Source: JAIDVZ01 sp964486285
Lineage (GTDB): Bacteria; Verrucomicrobiota; Verrucomicrobiia; Opitutales; JAIRKQ01
Length of the DNA stretch: 64,000 bases
Direction: 5' to 3'
NCBI GenBank assembly: GCA_964486285.1
Contig: CAZALH010000001.1
Location: 120,743-184,742, forward strand
This document shows, piece by piece, positions 60,957 through 64,000 of this stretch (within the stretch, counting starts at the first letter, position 1; every line of letters starts with the position of its first letter). Under the pieces are notes generated by a model that was given only the letters and a program-made list of their open reading frames with translations, made no database searches and was not told where the DNA came from. A program made the position numbers and the translations under genes.

Positions 60957-63227
60957 TTAGTTTTTGTCTTTGACTTGATTAATTTTAAATTTCTTCATTA
61001 CCTCGTCAAGGTTGTGACTTATATTACTTAAAAATCCTACCCCTTTGTTTGCACTAAGAGCTTTGACTAATGCATTATTTAAACTGTTCAATTCATTCAC
61101 ATAGCCGCTTATTCGATTACCTGTTTTGTTAATATTTTCTCTTGTATTTAACCTATTAAGTATCGCTTTTAGTTTTTCTGCAACAGCTTCGCCAGTAAGG
61201 CCTTTGTTTGCAGGTTTTTGAATAATTGCATTTAAAATATTTTCAGTTAACTCGGTTTGTGATATTGGCTTAGTTGCTTCGCCTTGTGTTGCTGCTTTAG
61301 TTGTTGTTTTTTGTATATCGCTTATTGATATTAATTTGTTCTCTTTTCCCCTTAATTTATCGTTTATTTCTGGCAATAGCTTTTCCGTAACGAATTCGAA
61401 TATAGTGCTGTTTATTGTGACCTTTGCCGTCTCTGCTTGAACTATTTGCTTTATTTCATTTTCATCTGTGATATTATTTCCCTTTATTATTTCTTGTACA
61501 TTTTTTTCTAAAGTTTCTTTTTCTCCTTTAGGTAATTCTTTAGTTTTTTCACCACTGTTTATTGTTTCATCTATTATTGCTTTTATGTTTTCTTGAGATG
61601 TATTTTCAGAGTCTATCGATGAAGATGAGGCTGGCGAACTTCCTGGTGTTCCTTGCAGACCTTCCTCCCCTGGCATGGTTGATGCTCCATTAGGGCCTGA
61701 ATCGTTGTTGGAGGTACCTATATTGTTTCCTTCCTCTATTTGAGAGTTGCTTTCACCTTCAATTGAATGTTGTTTACCTAAATTTTCTGTATTGTCGGTG
61801 TGTTCGAGTATATTAATAGAATGTCCTGGTACAGACGAACTTGAGAATTTTTGTGAAGCTGATGCTTCTCCTGAAAAAAGGCTTATTGCATTCTTAAGTT
61901 CATTAAGTAATGAAGTAAAGTCTAAATCGCCAGAATCCGAATTAAAGTTCAATCCATCACTAGATAATGTTGTTGGAGTAGGTTTGGATCCTAAATTTAG
62001 GTTTGATAAAAGTGCTGTAAGATTTTGAAAGCTATCTCCTAATTTGCCAATCTCTTTCTGAATTGCATTGTTCGTTTGAGAAGCTCTAGTTTTGACAGTC
62101 TTTGCCTCAAGTAAGGATGAATCGAAGTTCGATAAATTTAAATTTGGATGTTTTGTGGAAACATTATTTTGTCTTGTTTGTAAAATTAGTGGCACAGATT
62201 GTTGTTCTGCTAATGAAGCTGATAATGGTTGTGGTGGTTTATTTTGTAATGAGTTAAATTTCAGATTTTTTGTTTCGGAAATTTCTGCCTGTATTTCTAC
62301 TGGAGTTAGATTTAATGTTTGTATAGATTGTGTCTCTGTATGAACAGTTTCAAGCGAACTTGGATGGGCAACATCATCCATACTATGGTTCTGATTAAGT
62401 ATATTAATGGCATTCTGAGGTTCTTGATGGTTAAAGGATTTTACTGTTAACGACGGTACTGTCTGTAAACCTTGTAATTCCATATTTCCATGTTGGCCAG
62501 CCAATTGGACTGGTTCGTGCGTACGTGTATTTAGGTTCAGATCTGCTACTGCTGAGCTGTTTGTACTGAAATTTAATGTTTGTGTGCTTTGTGAATTAGC
62601 TGCTGATGTATTACTATCAATTATATTGTGGTCGATATCGTTTAAAGGTGTTAAATAAAATTTTTTACCTTCTATCGTAACTTCGCCAGTAGATTTGTTA
62701 TACGTTATATTACTGCCATCTCGTGTTATTTTATCCCATATAACTTTAGTTGCTTCTAAACATTCTTCTAAGCTTTTACCTGTAAATACTAATTCACAAC
62801 TACCATCAGTATCCTCGTATCCAGATAGTTTTACATTCTCTATGTCAAAAAACGGCTGTACATCATCGCCAGGTTGTTGTAGCCCTAGTTTTTGTAAAAG
62901 TGGCGCTAATGGCTTTGTATCCCTGTTATTTGATTGAAGTGCTTTTAATTCCCTGATGGTGTTTTTAGCATCAATGTCTGACGTATCTGTAGTGGCTGGT
63001 GCATTTGCAGTAGTTTGTTCAGCCATACTTGGTTGTTTTGCATTTCTGCTTTCTATAGATTTGTTAGGCATTTGCTGTTGACTTTGAAGCTTCTCTAAGA
63101 GCTTGCTAATGTCTTGATTAGATACTTGTTGTATAGCTTTAAAGGAACTTTTTATATCATTATTATTGGAAATTTCTGGTTGATTCGATACAAATTGTGG
63201 TGTGGATCTATTTACTTGTGCGTCCAT
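60957..63227 (-). CDS. Giant Gln/Asn/Ser/Thr-rich protein, candidate secreted protein
   Basis: Not recognised. Seen: 756 residues, no signal peptide or membrane segment. The N-terminus is polar (MDAQVNRSTPQFVSNQPEIS). A small beta-type module sits at about 125-195 (CELVFTGKSLEECLEATKVI, VTIEGKKFYLTPL). Then comes a long low-complexity stretch (about 200-560) including a Gly/Ser/Pro-rich segment (GPNGASTMPGEEGLQGTPGS), and a helical C-terminus (about 560-756). A clear promoter precedes it (63245-63273). Inference: type III-secreted or surface protein, from size, composition and lack of Sec signal. No enzyme motif seen. Confidence 0.55.
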   Translation of the reverse strand: MDAQVNRSTPQFVSNQPEISNNNDIKSSFKAIQQVSNQDISKLLEKLQSQQQMPNKSIESRNAKQPSMAEQTTANAPATTDTSDIDAKNTIRELKALQSNNRDTKPLAPLLQKLGLQQPGDDVQPFFDIENVKLSGYEDTDGSCELVFTGKSLEECLEATKVIWDKITRDGSNITYNKSTGEVTIEGKKFYLTPLNDIDHNIIDSNTSAANSQSTQTLNFSTNSSAVADLNLNTRTHEPVQLAGQHGNMELQGLQTVPSLTVKSFNHQEPQNAINILNQNHSMDDVAHPSSLETVHTETQSIQTLNLTPVEIQAEISETKNLKFNSLQNKPPQPLSASLAEQQSVPLILQTRQNNVSTKHPNLNLSNFDSSLLEAKTVKTRASQTNNAIQKEIGKLGDSFQNLTALLSNLNLGSKPTPTTLSSDGLNFNSDSGDLDFTSLLNELKNAISLFSGEASASQKFSSSSVPGHSINILEHTDNTENLGKQHSIEGESNSQIEEGNNIGTSNNDSGPNGASTMPGEEGLQGTPGSSPASSSSIDSENTSQENIKAIIDETINSGEKTKELPKGEKETLEKNVQEIIKGNNITDENEIKQIVQAETAKVTINSTIFEFVTEKLLPEINDKLRGKENKLISISDIQKTTTKAATQGEATKPISQTELTENILNAIIQKPANKGLTGEAVAEKLKAILNRLNTRENINKTGNRISGYVNELNSLNNALVKALSANKGVGFLSNISHNLDEVMKKFKINQVKDKN

Positions 63228-63553
63228 AGTAAAACTTTTTTACGATTGTAAAAAATATTTAGTTAACAGTCAAATGTATATTCTGGGCAATTGTGGTCGA
63301 TGTAAAAAGTATTGATAGTAGGAGGATATTCTACCCACAAGCCTAACGAAAATGGTGACAAAATAAGTTTGTTGTTTTATTTTTGAGGCCTTTTTACATT
63401 AATTCTATGTCATCTAATGTAATTATTTTTGATCACGTAATAATGATATTCAATTAAGATTGATAGGTAAGCACATGATATATTGGAGTCAAAGTAATGT
63501 AATTTGCTTTTAATTTTAAATATAGTCCGTTTAATTTCACCTTTAATGTGTTA
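63228..63553. other. Non-coding stretch between two accessory genes
   Basis: 326 bases. It holds the promoter of the 756-residue protein (63245-63273). I see no RNA gene, further repeat or terminator in the rest. Confidence 0.6.
63245..63273 (-). promoter_or_regulatory. Sigma-70-type promoter of the 756-residue protein gene
   Basis: On the minus strand TTGACT (63268-63273) and TACAAT (63245-63250) are exactly 17 bases apart, 17 bases before the start codon at 63227. The flanking TTTTTTAC/GTAAAAAA (63233-63252) is an 8-bp inverted repeat around GATT, a possible operator. Confidence 0.55.
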
Positions 63554-64000
63554 CTATGCAACTGGTTCGTTGTTTTCAGATGTATTATTTAAAGGGTGCT
63601 TTGGTGTATCTTCCGGTTTAGCAAAAGGTGATGAATCTTCAGGTTCTTGAATAACATCTGGATTGATTGTTGCATAAGTGTCAGGAGAAGTAGGTAAAGG
63701 AGGTAGTTTCGACCAATCAAAGGTTGCCCCATTAGAAGTAGTGTTTGTGTGAGATTTTAGAGATTCTAAATCTAAAGGAGAGAGAGTATAATTTTCAGGG
63801 ATATGATAGTCTTTTGTATCATCTGTAAAAGACAAACCAGGTTCAGGCTGGATGGTTTCATTAGATATCTCAACTTTAGTTTGTGTATCTTCAGACGTTG
63901 TGTTTTCAGAAGGAGTATATTGAAAATGTGGAACTTCATGTAAAGTTGGGAGTCCTTCAAAAAACTGTTCTATTTCTTTGTCCCGCTGTTCCATTTCTTT
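63554..64000 (-). CDS. C-terminal part of an acidic Pro/Thr/Ser-rich protein (runs off the window)
   Basis: Seen: an open minus-strand frame to the right edge. The last codons in the window (AAA GAA ATG) are in frame, so the gene probably starts outside and the Met at 63994 is internal. Visible part: about 148 residues beginning KEMEQRDKEIEQFFEGLP (coiled-coil-like), then Pro/Glu/Thr-rich without membrane segment (LPPLPTSPDTYATINPD, EDSSPFAKPEDTPKHP). Compositionally like the other candidate secreted proteins here. No family recognised. Confidence 0.5.
   Translation of the reverse strand, partial: KEMEQRDKEIEQFFEGLPTLHEVPHFQYTPSENTTSEDTQTKVEISNETIQPEPGLSFTDDTKDYHIPENYTLSPLDLESLKSHTNTTSNGATFDWSKLPPLPTSPDTYATINPDVIQEPEDSSPFAKPEDTPKHPLNNTSENNEPVA

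Overview
This window is an AT-rich chromosome segment (about one third G+C by eye, not counted) from a member of the PVC superphylum, most likely Verrucomicrobiota. The taxonomic markers are a 51-residue 'small basic protein' at 9677-9832 of the type known from Chlamydiae and Verrucomicrobia, a giant prepilin-like protein of the Verru_Chthon cassette type (10593-13475), a secretin like Akkermansia Amuc_1098 (26846-28849) and an Amuc_1099-like partner (54568-55368). MurE carries the DNPR signature for meso-diaminopimelate, and signal-peptide, porin-like and LPS-core glycosyltransferase genes indicate a Gram-negative envelope. The order or species cannot be fixed from this window.

Layout. 1-287: start of an outer-membrane protein gene running off the left edge. 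426-1178: LPS-core type glycosyltransferase. 1235-4339: operon of ECF sigma factor, putative anti-sigma factor, inactive-looking HtrA homologue and RNase HIII. 8720-4343 (minus): comF, accD, murE, murF. 9203-9676: non-coding stretch with five TTATTCACA DnaA-type boxes in 262 bp, the best origin-of-replication candidate here. 9677-10589: small basic protein and LysM lipoprotein. 17238-10593 (minus): dgkA, dnaX, Xer recombinase, sensor kinase, Verru_Chthon-like protein. 17264-23763: sulfatase-type transferase, GspF/PilC, SRP RNA, grpE-dnaJ, hexapeptide protein, VC0807-like membrane protein. 23869-32503: aspS, ferritin, nitroreductase, secretin, LysE exporter, small membrane protein, SpoIIAA-like protein, folC, MarC. 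32660-32734: tRNA-Arg(CCG). 32761-38936: an accessory block dominated by Asn/Gln/Ser/Thr-rich proteins, with a CesT-type type III secretion chaperone, a PfpI protein, radC and a lipase-motif protein. 39066-45170: MarC, MgtE, upp, a divergent proton-antiporter-like protein and rho. 45264-47470: two unknown genes, one interrupted by a 100-N gap. 47694-54100: nusA-infB-rbfA-nrnA-truB-ribF operon. 54111-64000: accessory proteins interleaved with infA-mnmE, a histidine kinase/response regulator pair, def and an RNase D-like exonuclease.

Functionally, the core genes serve translation, replication and wall synthesis, and pilus or type II-like secretion components are scattered as single genes. On top of this sits a set of probable exported proteins: large Asn/Gln-rich proteins (32761, 37056, 60957), small Ser/Asn-rich ones (34387, 35157, 57140, 63554) and two with a Chlamydia Inc-like bilobed hydrophobic domain (29738, 54111). 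Together with the CesT-type chaperone they suggest a host-associated bacterium with a type III secretion system. The injectisome itself is not in this window, so that link is inference.

The assembly gap at 47093-47192 is probably artificial. The same 55 bases end the left contig and begin the right one, and merging them restores one open frame of 533 residues.
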